Origin: Limnomonas spitsbergensis
Taxonomy: Eukaryota > Chlorophyta > Chlorophyceae > Chlamydomonadales
DNA length: 64,000 bases
Assembly (NCBI GenBank): GCA_037349105.1
Contig: JAYJMM010000093.1
Coordinates: 1,922,001-1,986,000 of the forward strand
Reading direction: 5' to 3'
Shown: piece after piece, positions 57,500 to 64,000 of the stretch
How the letters are laid out: each line of letters opens with the position of its first letter
How positions within the stretch are numbered: the stretch's first letter is position 1
Translations under genes and position numbers: made by a program
Notes under the pieces: generated by a model
The model's database searches: none
What the model was told of the DNA's origin: nothing
Seen by the model: the letters and a program-made list of their open reading frames with translations, nothing else

Positions 57500-58042
57500 C
57501 CCACTGCACACTGCCTACTGCCCACTGCACACTGCCCACTCTACAGCTGTCTACTACCCACTGCACACTGCCCACTCTACAGCTGTCTACTACCCACTGC
57601 CCACTGCCCACTGCCCAATACCAAACCGGCCACTCTCCAACTGACCATTCTCCAGCTATCTACTGCACACTGCACACTGCCAAACTGGCCACTCTCCATA
57701 TGTCTACTGCCTGCTGCTTTCTAGGACCTCCAAGCTGCCCACTGCCCACTGCCCATCATCCACTACACAAGTTAACAGTGTACAGTGAATATCAGTACTT
57801 CAGCATGTTGTAATCCAAGCCCTCCAGACGCATAACCCGCTGCCAAAGCGCCGAATACTCTTCACTGCCAATCATTGTGCAGGCTCTCCAAGCTGCTGTA
57901 AGACCTCAACCTTGTGCTACCATCTGCCCACAGCCCATCGCATCCCCACTGCCTGCTGCCTCTCAGGCTCTCTAAGCTGCTGCAAGACCCCAGCCTCGTG
58001 GTGTGGAACCAAAAGGAAGCTGCAGCAGCAGAGGCTGCCTAG
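39025..58042 (+). CDS. Type II membrane carbohydrate sulfotransferase (CHST15-like), 12 exons
   Basis: Exons 39025-39271, 39656-39874, 42892-42952, 46378-46497, 47182-47250, 48976-49054, 50534-50694, 52303-52476, 53114-53212, 54147-54215, 55159-55266 and 57967-58042 join in frame to 493 codons plus TAG. A signal-anchor lies at about residues 17-41, then an Ala/Ser-rich stem, as in Golgi enzymes. The 3'-phosphate-binding element [19 protein letters not shown] is at about residues 295-313. Family-like stretches are [57 protein letters not shown] and [17 protein letters not shown]. It would transfer sulfate from PAPS to a glycan in the Golgi lumen. Oddly, I find no clear 5'-phosphosulfate loop (PKxGTT type). 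The third donor is GC. Most introns are packed with copies of adjacent exon edges. Confidence 0.87.
39875..40660 (+). repeat. Decaying copies of sulfotransferase exon 2 end plus donor
   Basis: The true end 'cccggagctgatggagcatg' then 'ccgccccag|gtgagcgg' is followed by about six diverged units near 39970, 40110, 40210, 40355, 40480 and 40635, each with 'gagctgatggagc(c/a)agcagc' and 'caggt(c/g)agcgg'-like ends. Spacing is about 100-150 bp. Confidence 0.88.
40735..41930 (+). repeat. 77-bp minisatellite with acceptor-like core (sulfotransferase intron 2)
   Basis: About 15 units of 'cctgcctgagcagggtgatc', then 'ccagttccctttcctgctgc' and 'ctcgcag|gttgagggttcagg'. Each unit carries a polypyrimidine tract plus CAG that would make a good 3' splice site, but no exon uses it. 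At the right the array grades into longer units. Confidence 0.95.
41931..42800 (+). repeat. Longer (about 130-180 bp) tandem units, continuation of the 77-bp array
   Basis: About five units contain 'ctgctgcctggcaggccctgg', 'catttgtccacccaccctccc', 'ctgatttgatcctgcgcctg' and 'tatactttagggtt'. The core is shared with the 77-bp unit to the left. Confidence 0.85.
42905..43700 (+). repeat. Copies of sulfotransferase exon 3 end plus donor
   Basis: The exon 3 end 'acccgcaacccttgctggac' then 'tgatgcttcagggaaattcag|gcaagttgg' is repeated near 43025, 43120, 43250, 43370, 43490 and 43560. The copies carry 'attcag|gtaagt', a canonical GT donor, whereas the exon itself ends with GC. Unit length is about 100-150 bp. 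Confidence 0.9.
43890..46377 (+). repeat. Mixed tandem repeats in sulfotransferase intron 3
   Basis: Two units with 'catgtactgccaggtgcatccc' sit at 43925-44170. About five units with 'ctgatggtgcaatt..gggaggttga' and 'gccaccc..ttgctcctggcag' sit at 44250-44690. Several 'aaggctggcctgcctgtgct' units interleaved with the dispersed ~90-bp repeat sit at 44740-45740. The remainder to 46377 looks unique apart from C-rich runs. I see no exon. Confidence 0.7.
46480..46770 (+). repeat. Four tandem copies of sulfotransferase exon 4 end plus donor
   Basis: The true junction 'ccttcta|gtaagtgagcacagc' at 46497/46498 is repeated about every 63 bp, near 46560, 46623 and, less exactly, 46686 ('tgtagtgagtgagcac'). 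A fragment of exon 4 interior (ggggccgccagcttggcggtcaatga) follows at about 46762, so exon sequence further in was also copied. Confidence 0.95.
46980..47160 (+). repeat. C-rich (ccctccc)n tract before exon 5
   Basis: Imperfect 'cctcccccctgctccctccc' units form a long pyrimidine tract upstream of the exon 5 acceptor at 47181. Minus-strand open frames here are artefacts. Confidence 0.85.
47241..47790 (+). repeat. Copies of sulfotransferase exon 5 end plus donor
   Basis: The junction 'aactgcag|gtgggtggcatcag' at 47250/47251 is followed by about ten units of 40-90 bp, each 'ctgcaggtgggtggaatc' or 'ctgcaagttggtggaatc' plus 'ggggcctaaaccctcaaccc'. Confidence 0.92.
47791..48975. other. Remainder of sulfotransferase intron 5
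   Basis: About 1.2 kb with scattered 'ccctaaaccctgaaccc' motifs, including a run near 48905-48970 just before exon 6. No exon is recognised. Confidence 0.6.
49010..50165 (+). repeat. About ten tandem copies of sulfotransferase exon 6 end plus donor
   Basis: The exon 6 end 'ggaggggcgctgcatcccct' then 'tggctctggaatctgaccggaag|gtgagctggcatccc' is repeated about every 105-120 bp from 49130 to about 49750. Three more diverged copies follow near 49835, 50000 and 50115. Each copy keeps 'cggaag|gtg(g/a)gctg', a plausible donor. The filler contains 'gggtttagggttcatggtac'. Confidence 0.95.
50640..51945 (+). repeat. Copies of sulfotransferase exon 7 end plus donor, short and long units
   Basis: Most units are 35-60 bp, 'ctgctccgagacccggtgac' then 'ag|gtgagtggtgggctgg'. 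Longer ones near 50818, 50998, 51675 and 51875 also carry 'cggctgcattccgccttcta' and the stretch up to the donor. The coding source is the LLRDPVDR and [14 protein letters not shown] segments of exon 7. So the part of the gene copied most often is the sequence of its PAPS-binding element, with no lasting reading frame. Confidence 0.95.
52120..52302 (+). repeat. Copies of sulfotransferase exon 8 acceptor and exon start
   Basis: The true exon start 'gcatgggaagcaccccattg' then 'gcttcttagcctacgtcaag' is echoed at about 52134 ('gcatggtaagcatcccatca' then 'gcttcttagcctacgttta') and at about 52207 ('aggcaccctattagctttgt'). All share the C-rich 'cctccctctccccctgg' lead-in in part. Confidence 0.85.
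52477..52738 (+). repeat. (GTGA)n microsatellite starting at the exon 8 donor
   Basis: The tetranucleotide array begins with the donor GTGAGT itself (exon ends 52476 in 'cactgcga') and runs about 65 units without a visible interruption. After it, at about 52808-52872, the exon end 'gaggcgctgggagtgcctga' then 'gga(t)aaggtgttcttccactgcgagt' reappears with 'tagtgagt'. Confidence 0.97.
52800..53110 (+). repeat. Exon 8 end copy and exon 9 start copy (sulfotransferase intron 8)
   Basis: 52808-52872 duplicates the end of exon 8 with its donor. About 52996-53060 duplicates the exon 9 acceptor and start ('acagtcagctcttgaggggc' then 'attcatacagtgtacgttcaacggtggttgc'). The same intron therefore carries copies of both flanking exon edges. 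Confidence 0.93.
53213..53600 (+). repeat. G-rich low-complexity tract
   Basis: Poly-G runs of up to 18 within 'gggagagagcaggg' units follow the exon 9 donor (aag|gtaagggagagagcaggg). The units resemble that donor region. The sequence could form G-quadruplexes in the transcript. Confidence 0.85.
54220..54620 (+). repeat. Degenerate 'gggaaggtgggacactgttcacact' repeat after exon 10
   Basis: About nine units of 30-45 bp follow the exon 10 donor 'gctgtg|gtgagacaatgtcgac'. Early units (gacaatgtcgacactttgtg, gcatgtccacactttgtt) resemble the donor-proximal intron sequence. Confidence 0.75.
54880..55158 (+). repeat. Copies of sulfotransferase exon 11 acceptor and exon start
   Basis: The true boundary 'ccgctcag|ggaccacatcaag' at 55158/55159 is preceded by copies near 54885 ('cattcaaggaccgcctcaaa') and 55010 ('actccacgcaggaccacatt' then 'aag'). 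The copies share the lead-in 'tatgccgctg(c/a)cactg'. Confidence 0.88.
55267..56420 (+). repeat. Exon 11 end copy and 100-200-bp tandem units (sulfotransferase intron 11)
   Basis: The exon 11 end 'ggaagcttctggctgacttc' then 'tataaacc(g/a)tacaacatcag|gt' is duplicated at about 55310-55353. About six units follow, with 'cagcagtggaaagtgagggt', 'ggggaaaccttgcaa' and 'gaggtgccaacagctgcagg'. A (gttagg)-type run of four TTAGGG units lies at about 56166-56192. Confidence 0.85.
56430..57770 (+). repeat. (ctgcccactgcctac)n minisatellite before the last sulfotransferase exon
   Basis: Hundreds of bases of 'ctgcccactgcctactgccc' units produce a false 350-codon frame. Flanking and interspersed are 'ctttctagactctcgagctg', 'ctttccagactttctaagat' and 'ctttctaggacctccaagct' units, decayed copies of the last exon's acceptor and start (tctcag|gctctctaagctgctgcaag). 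Another such copy is at about 57880. Confidence 0.93.
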
Positions 58043-59812
58043 GTTGAGGAAGCTGCCCTGATGTAACAGCTGAGGCTGTCTAGGTTGCACAGATTTTACA
58101 ATCAAGCCAGCCTAGGTAGAGGTAGTTATAGCTGCTCAGTTTATTCAGGCGGAGCTGGTTGCAGCTTGCAAGGTAGAGGTCGGGTGGAGCCTAGGGTGGG
58201 CGGGCTGTAGCAGCCGAGGTTTGACTTGGTTGGCGCTGGTTGTAGCTCCTGAGGCAGAAGCCTATATACAGCCTAGTTGCAGGCGGTCACATCTGTTGAA
58301 GGAGAGGTTGCGGTAGGTGGAGTCGGTTGCAGCTGCCAAGGTGGCTCTGGCTGCTGGGATATGCTGCTGCTTAAGTAGATCTCGCTGCTGGGAGATGCTT
58401 TCTAGGTGGATCTGGCTGCTGGGAGATGCTTCTTATGTGGATCTGGCTGCTGGGAGATGCTTCATATGTAGATCTGGCTGCTAGAGTATCCTGCTTCCTA
58501 GGTGGATCTGGCTGCTGGGAGATGCTTCTTATGTAGATATGGCTGCTGGGATATGCTGCTTCCTAGGTGGATATTGCTGCTGGGAGATGCTTCTTATGTA
58601 GATCTGGCTGCTGGGACATGCTGCTTCCTAGGTGGATCCGGGAGGTGGACAATGGAGATGCTCCCACTCTGAAGCGCAGTAAAATGAACAGAATGAGGCA
58701 GAAGGCAGTGCTGTGCATCCTGAACATACACCCAGTATGCTCTCTATCCCTCTCTTTTTAATTTGAACCACTCTGAATCGCACTTAAATAAAAAATTAGG
58801 CAGAGCTATGCATCCTTGGCATACGCCATTCATCCGCCCGACATCTCTCTCTTGCTGTCCATCTTAAATTTGAACTACTCTGAAGCGTACTAAAATAAAC
58901 AGCATGAGGCAGAGCCGTGCAGCTGCCATCCATCCAATCTAGCCCGCTTGCCTAATCTTTTTAATTTGGACCACTCTTAAGCGCACTTAAATAAACAAAA
59001 TGAGGCAGATCTATGCATCCTTGACATCCACTAAATATAACTCTCTTCCTTCCTCTTTCAAATTTCCAACCAAAGCTGGACGCAGATGCAGCCGGGCGTC
59101 TTGAGCAGGGTCCACTGGTTTGACTTCAATGATGACTATTCATTTGATTGGCGCAATTCCGAATTTTGCATTTGCACGTTTACAGGTCGGATAGTGCAAA
59201 TAGATAAAGATCAAGTTCCCAATCCCAATTCAAACTAGTTTCAATGATTCACTGCATAAAAGCAGCTACACTTATGGACCTTGCTTGAAAAAACATCGCA
59301 CCGACCAGCGCGAAGCAAGAAGACTGCAGAGCAGCCATGAAAGTTCAATGAGAATTTCAATATGCAACGGTTTTGCTGGAGCCACTAAAAACGAGGCATC
59401 TCGGAATCAGAAAGATACCAGTGTCCCACGACAAGGATCACAGGCACAATTTCAAATGTTTGACAGTCCACAGAAGGTCAAAAAGGCGCAATACCGGTAC
59501 CTTGGACTTGTCAATCACCTTTTCAGGCACAATACTGGGACTGCAGGGCAGCTTCATATTGCCTCAACATCTCACAATGAAGGTGGAATCCCCGGTCAAG
59601 ATCCAGGTAAACAGTAAAAATCGTGGACTGGAGGTAGTCCGTTGTATGGTATTGTACAGATCCGCATTTACATTTTCACATGTGGGCACTCTCACACAGC
59701 ATGCAAACTGGTATCAATGCTGGGAGCAAATATCACAGACCTCACGCACATAGTGAAATTCGCAGCATGTCGTCCATGCGGGTCGGATCCAGCAGCCTGT
59801 ATAGATCCGGAT
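58043..59812. other. Convergent intergenic DNA between the sulfotransferase and PAP/fibrillin genes
   Basis: It contains a roughly 60-bp repeat (ctggctgctgggagatgctt) at 58335-58640, then four units of about 110 bp with 'actctgaagcgcacttaaat' and 'aggcagagctatgcatcctt' at 58665-59060. The rest, 59061-59740, is without recognised coding sequence. A copy of the PAP/fibrillin coding end lies at 59750-59812. Confidence 0.7.
59750..59812 (-). repeat. Copy of the PAP/fibrillin 3' coding end after its stop
   Basis: On the minus strand, 'catggacgacatgctgcgaa' with 'tttcac' follows the stop. It repeats the coding 'catggacgacatgctgcgga' with 'tcagc' of the last exon. The intervening 'gatccggatctata' resembles the region around the stop. 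Confidence 0.8.
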
Positions 59813-62800
59813 CTATAAGTCCTTGAGCATCACGTAAGTAGATCCAGAGTCGTCCCTGCTGATCCGCAGCATGTCGTCCATGTAGGTAGTGAGCATCCAC
59901 AACGCATTGGCCTCGTGCGCGGGCAAGATGAAGTCCGGCGACGTGGCCATGCGCAGCATCTGCTGGGCAGAGTCGAGGCCCGACTGCATGGGCGCGACCA
60001 GCAACTTCCTGCAGAGGCAGAGAAAGCATGGGTGCAAAGATACTTAAAAATATTAATATTTTGAATGATGTATTTATGATTTCATTCATATCTTATAACC
60101 GCAGATTATAGATGCGGTGAGGAAGCCATACACAGCATCTGCTGGGCGGAGTCAAGTCCGGATTGCATGAGGCTGAACCCTGGCTGGAGGCAGGAGCAAC
60201 AGGGGTGGGAGCAAAGACATTGTGTACATTCGTATCGTATGTCCTCAGGTTGATTCAACCCGACTTCATCACCTAGTTAAAATTCGGTTAGGTGGCCAAG
60301 TATTGCTTTTGCTGAGCCGAGTCCAAGTCTGAGGCCCGGTTGCATGGGCTTGACCAGCAACTTCCTGTAAACTTTGTGAAATTTTACAGTCCAGCAGAGC
60401 ATCAGATTTTATGCATGGGACATGTCCTGCAGAGGCAGCACACACATACCACAAGTTTCGCATGACACCCATGGTAACAGCGCGGATGTGGCTACGGCCC
60501 CAAGCTGCGCTGTTTCCTAAATAGGGCGTAGCTTTCTTTCTTTCTTTGCATGAAACCTTGTGATCACCGAGAAAATCTGCACATCATACCCCAGGTGTGA
60601 AAATAGTACAGGCTCGAGTGCATGGGCCCCACCAGCATCGTCCTGATGAGAGGGGGGCAGCCTTCTACAGAAAGGGGGGTAGCTTTCTGCAGAGAGGGGG
60701 ATAGCTTCCTGATGAGAGGGAGATAGCTCCCTAATGAGAGGGGGGTAGCTTCCTGATATGAGAGGGGGGTAGCTTCCTGCAGAGAGGGGGTTAGCTTCCT
60801 TATATGAGAGGGGGTGAGCTTCCTGATATGAGAGGGGGTGAGCTTCCAGCAACCCACTCCGGACCGGCCAAAGCACTACATGGCAGCGTTTTCCAGTAAA
60901 TATTTCAAGGTAAATCGTTACAGGTAAATCTCGTTTCCAAGGAAGTTCACGGATCTATTGCAAAGTTCACGGATCTATTGCAAGGTTCACGGATATATTG
61001 TTCAGTTCAGGAATTTACTGCAAAGTTCTCGAAGCCATGCCTCAGGCCACATACAATATACATCCACACTTCAGGCAGCATGTCCCCTCCCCCTTCACAC
61101 CTGATTGGTTCCAGGTCAATCTCGTTCCCCAGGAAGTTGACTGAGCGGGGAATGTCCAGAGCAGCCAGCAGCTGCGGCGTCTGGACATACGTCTCAAGAC
61201 CCACACGGTGGAAGCGGACTTTGAATGTGGCAGGGCTACGGACCTGAGAGGGAGGCAGAGGGAGTAGGAGGAGAGGAGAGGGGAGGGGAGGAGAGGGTTG
61301 GACGAGGAGGAGGCACATGGAGGCAGAGGAAGGAGGAGGAGGAGAGGGGAGGAGAGGGTTGGACGAGGAGGAGGCAGAGGGAGGCAAAGGAAGGAGGAGG
61401 AGGAGAGGAGAGGGGAGGGGAGGAGAGGGTTGGACAAGGAGGAGGCAGAGGGAGGCAGAGGGAGGCAGAGGGAGGCAGAGGAAGGAGGAGGAGAGGAGAG
61501 GGTTGGAGGAGAGCAGGGAGGAGGAGGAGGAGGAGGAGGAGGAGGAGGAGGAGGAGGAGGAGGAGGAGGAGGAGGAGGAGGAGGAGACGAGGAGAGCGTT
61601 GGAGGCAGAAGGAGGAGGAGGAGGAGGAGGAGGAGGAGGAGGAGGAGGAGGAGGAGGAGGAGGAGGAGGAGGAGGAGGAGGAGGAGGGGGTAGGAGGAGA
61701 GGGAGGCAGAGGGAGGAGGAGGAGAGGGGAGGGGAGGGGAGGAGAGGTTTGGAGGAAGTGCAGGGAATGGCCACTACGAGAGTCAGCCCTCAACAAATGA
61801 GCATTGACAGCACTAAAATCACGACCAGCTCAGTTCCCCCCTCCCACATGTCCCAACTTTCACACTGTGCCTCTCACTTCCAGCCCGCTGACAGCCCTCA
61901 CGGACATGCACAGTGATAGCACAACAAATCACGACCAGCTCAGTTCCTCCCTCCCACACGTCCACACTGTGCCACTCACCTGCAGCCCAGAGTCAGCCCT
62001 CAAGAACATCAGCATCGACAGCATGATAAATCACAACCAGGCCAGTGCCCCCCTCCCGCACGTCCACACTTCTACACTGTGCCTCTCACCTCCAGACCAG
62101 AATCAGCCCTCAAGGACATGAGCATCGGGAGAGCCAGATCAATCTGAACAAGAGGAGAAGAAGAGGAGGGCATCAGACATCAAGCATCAGGCTTCAGGCA
62201 TCAGCAGTGCCAGGTCATTCTGAACAAGAGGGGGAGGAGGAGGAGAAAGAGGAGGGCATCAGGCATCGAGCATCAAGAGCAGCATGTCAATCTGAACTAG
62301 AGAGGAAGGGGAAGGAGAAGGAGGAGGAGGGTATCAGGCATCAAGCATCAGGCATCAGCACCGCTTGATCAATCTGGACAAGAGAGGAAAAGGAGGATGA
62401 AGGTAGCAGGTATCAAGCGCTAGGCATGATTACGTAAAGCATTGGGAATGCCAGATCGATCTGAACACGAGGGGAGAAGGAGGAGGGTATCAGGCAGCAA
62501 GCCATCAGCGCCGCCTGATCAATCTGAACTAGAGGAGAAGAGGAGGAGGGCATCCAGCCATCAAGCATGAGCAGCGCCTGATCAATCTGAACAAGAGGTG
62601 GAAAGGAGGACGAGGAGGGCGTCAGGCATCAAACCATGAGGTTTTGTATAAAACCTGAACCCTCACTGAAACCCTACTCCTGAGAAAGGTGCTTAGAGGT
62701 TTTGCCTAAAACCCAAATCTTTGGGTTTATAAAGGTTTTGTCGAAGACCTGAGCCCTGAGAGGATTGGACTTCCGGGCTTAAACCTGAGAGCATTATAAA

Positions 62801-62984
62801 AGTTTGTCTGAAACCTGAACCTTAAGCACACCTTGTTGTGAGCTGTCAGCGTGTTTGCATCCACCACTTGGTACACGTCCCCGATGTCAACGAGGGGAAA
62901 GGACTGGATGGCGTTCAGGAGCATCAAGGTGCGCGTGTTGGAAGTGTAAACCAGTTTCCATCGGCCATGCAGCGTACCCATGGA
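59813..62984 (-). CDS. Plastid lipid-associated protein (PAP/fibrillin) domain, C-terminal three exons
   Basis: On the minus strand, exons 62984-62832, 61243-61101 and 60008-59813 join in frame and end in TAG. The first has LHGRWKLVYTSNTRTLML and FPLVDIGDVYQVVDANTL, the second TFKVRFHRVGLETYVQTP and NFLGNEIDLEPI, and the third ANALWMLTTYMDDMLRISRD with DSGSTYVMLKDL. The GxWxLxYTS start, the 'gDvYQ' segment and the 'TTYxDxxLRISRxxxGSxxV' end are PAP/fibrillin hallmarks. These proteins bind lipids at plastoglobules and thylakoids. The N-terminus, including any transit peptide, lies beyond 64000. The upstream acceptor (poly-C then AG) is placed at 62985. Confidence 0.88.
60009..60870 (-). repeat. 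Copies of the last PAP/fibrillin exon start, grading into a 24-bp array
   Basis: Diverged copies of the acceptor plus exon start (minus: 'ctgcaggaagttgctggtcg' then 'cgcccatgcag') lie at about 60120-60200, 60310-60370 and 60610-60650. From 60640 to 60860 a tandem array of 'aggaagctacccccctctca' units follows. Its first bases match the acceptor-exon junction 'cag|gaagttg'. Confidence 0.8.
61244..61755 (+). repeat. (GGA)n / purine-rich microsatellite in PAP/fibrillin intron
   Basis: Long (gaggag)n runs (61515-61585, 61610-61690) and surrounding 'ggaggcagagggagg' units. The minus strand is therefore a long polypyrimidine stretch leading to the exon 61243-61101 acceptor. Its transcription through a purine/pyrimidine mirror repeat could form triplex DNA. 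Confidence 0.97.
61790..62660. repeat. Two minisatellite families in the PAP/fibrillin intron
   Basis: About three units with 'cacgaccagctcagttcc' and 'cacactgtgcctctcac' occupy 61815-62120. Units with 'tcaatctgaacaagagg' and 'catcaggcatcaagcatca' occupy 62120-62640. Confidence 0.85.
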
Positions 62985-63260
62985 CTGGGGGGGGGAGGAG
63001 TGAGGGGGGTGGGTGGGGTTCAGCTGCATTTGGGTGCATGCGGTTGAGGGGAGGTGGGATCGGGTTCAGGAGCATCAGGTGCGTGTGCTGGATATGTAAA
63101 CCAGTTTCCATCGGCCATGCAGCGTACCCATGGACTGGGGGGGGGAGGAGGGGGGAGGGGGTTGGGTGGGGTTTAGCTGCATTCGGAAGCGCGTTTTGGA
63201 TGTGTTAACAAGTTTCTATCGGCCGTGCAGGGTGCCCATGGACTGGTATTTTCTTGGGGC
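62985..63260 (-). repeat. Two copies of the PAP/fibrillin exon 62984-62832 acceptor and start
   Basis: The plus-strand stretch 'ccagtttccatcggccatgc' with 'agcgtacccatggactgggg', which spans the exon start and its acceptor, recurs at about 63101-63143 and, more diverged, at about 63210-63247. The second copies lie upstream of the true acceptor on the minus strand. Confidence 0.92.
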
Positions 63261-63289
63261 TGCTACCACTGGGCTGATTGGGAGTTGGG

Positions 63290-64000
63290 ACCAAACCTAG
63301 ACCGGCCTATGGCCTGAGACCTTTGGCCAATGCTCTGTGGCCTATGCTCTGTGGCATATGCTCTGTGACCTTTGGCCTATGCTCTGTGGCCTATGCCCTA
63401 TGGCCTGTGGCCTATGCTCTGTGGCCTATGCTCTGTGGCCTATGGCCTGTGACCTTTGGCCTGAGACCTATGCTCTGTGGCCTATGCCCTATGCTCTGTG
63501 GCCTATGCTCTGTGACCTTTGGCCTATGCTCTGTGGCCTATGCCCTATGGCCTGTGGCCTATGCTCTGTGGCCTATGCCCTATGGTCTGTGACCTTTGGC
63601 CTGAGACCTATGCTCTGTGGCCTTTGGCCTATGCTCTGTGGCCTATGCTCTGTGACCTTTGGCCTATGCTCTGTGGCCTATGCCCTATGGCCTGTGGCCT
63701 ATGCTCTGTGGCCTATGGCCTGTGACTTTGGCCTATGCTCTGTGGCCTATGCCCTATGACCTGTGACCTATGGCCTGTGACCTTTGGCCTGTGGCCTATG
63801 CTCTGTGGCCTATGCCCTGTGACCTTTGGCCTGTGGCCTATGCCCTGTGGCCTATGCTCTGTGGCCTATGCTCTGTGGCCTATGCTCTGTGGCCTGTGAC
63901 CTATGGCCTGTGACCTTTGGCCTGTGCTCTGTGGCCTATGCCCTGTGACCTGTGGCCTATGCTCTGTGGCCTGTGACCTATGGCCTGTGACCTTTGGCCT
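63290..64000 (+). repeat. (ctctgtggcctatgc)n minisatellite at the right edge
   Basis: Degenerate 'ggcctatgctctgtggccta' and 'tgtgacctttggcc' units run to the end of the window. Several false open frames arise. It is probably in the next upstream intron of the PAP/fibrillin gene. Confidence 0.96.

Noticed and set aside
56672..57724. 350-codon '[14 protein letters not shown]' open frame
   Set aside because: It is a translation of the (ctgcccactgcctac)n array. It has no domain and lies within the last sulfotransferase intron.
61007..61800. Pro-, Ser-, Gly- and Glu-rich open frames on both strands
   Set aside because: They derive from the (GGA)n tract. Only 61101-61243 on the minus strand has family support, as a PAP/fibrillin exon.

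Overview
This window is nuclear DNA of a eukaryote, most likely a green alga with a large, repeat-rich genome. The evidence is four intron-rich genes with GT-AG splicing, plastid-type proteins, a retrotransposon and abundant degenerate 'ccctgaaccctaaa' tandem DNA. A prasinophyte of the Cymbomonas type would fit, but that is inference. No tRNA, rRNA, CRISPR array or bacterial operon was seen. I assembled exons by hand from splice sites, reading frame and family conservation. For the three complete genes the summed exon lengths are exact multiples of three.

Layout. (1) 1879-17694, plus strand: a TMEM19/DUF92 family membrane protein (the family includes plant PGR and the phytyl-phosphate kinase VTE6), 7 exons, 653 aa. 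(2) 20791-25592, minus strand: a decayed, 5'-truncated Ty3/gypsy-type retrotransposon. In its own 5'-3' order it carries RNase H, a C5-cytosine methyltransferase, an integrase, a PHD finger and an NPP-type methyltransferase-like tail. (3) 27475-37372, plus: a DUF4436-type membrane protein, 10 exons, 590 aa. (4) 39025-58042, plus: a type II membrane carbohydrate sulfotransferase resembling CHST15, 12 exons, 493 aa. (5) 59813-62984, minus: the last three exons of a plastid lipid-associated PAP/fibrillin gene, whose start lies beyond the right edge. Genes 4 and 5 converge. The genes show no pathway link to one another.

The most striking signal is not a gene. Many introns in all four genes contain tandem arrays whose repeat unit is a copy of the neighbouring exon edge together with its splice site. 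Some arrays copy the exon end plus the 5' donor, others the 3' acceptor plus the exon start. They range from two decayed copies to about 39 copies (33.9-35.5 kb) and to a 108-bp array with higher-order structure (9.05-11.2 kb). One (GTGA)n microsatellite starts exactly at a donor site. The arrays account for much of the intron length and fill the introns with decoy splice sites. Copies of the coding end also lie just past two stop codons. I regard this splice-junction-anchored amplification as the candidate undescribed phenomenon.

Other mobile or repeat DNA: two inverted copies of a TIR element in introns 5 and 6 of the TMEM19 gene, an inverted pair of tRNA-like SINEs near 26 kb, fold-back sequences near 1.2-1.5 kb, 3.5 kb and 20.45 kb, a dispersed ~90-bp intronic repeat, and many simple arrays, including those at both window edges.
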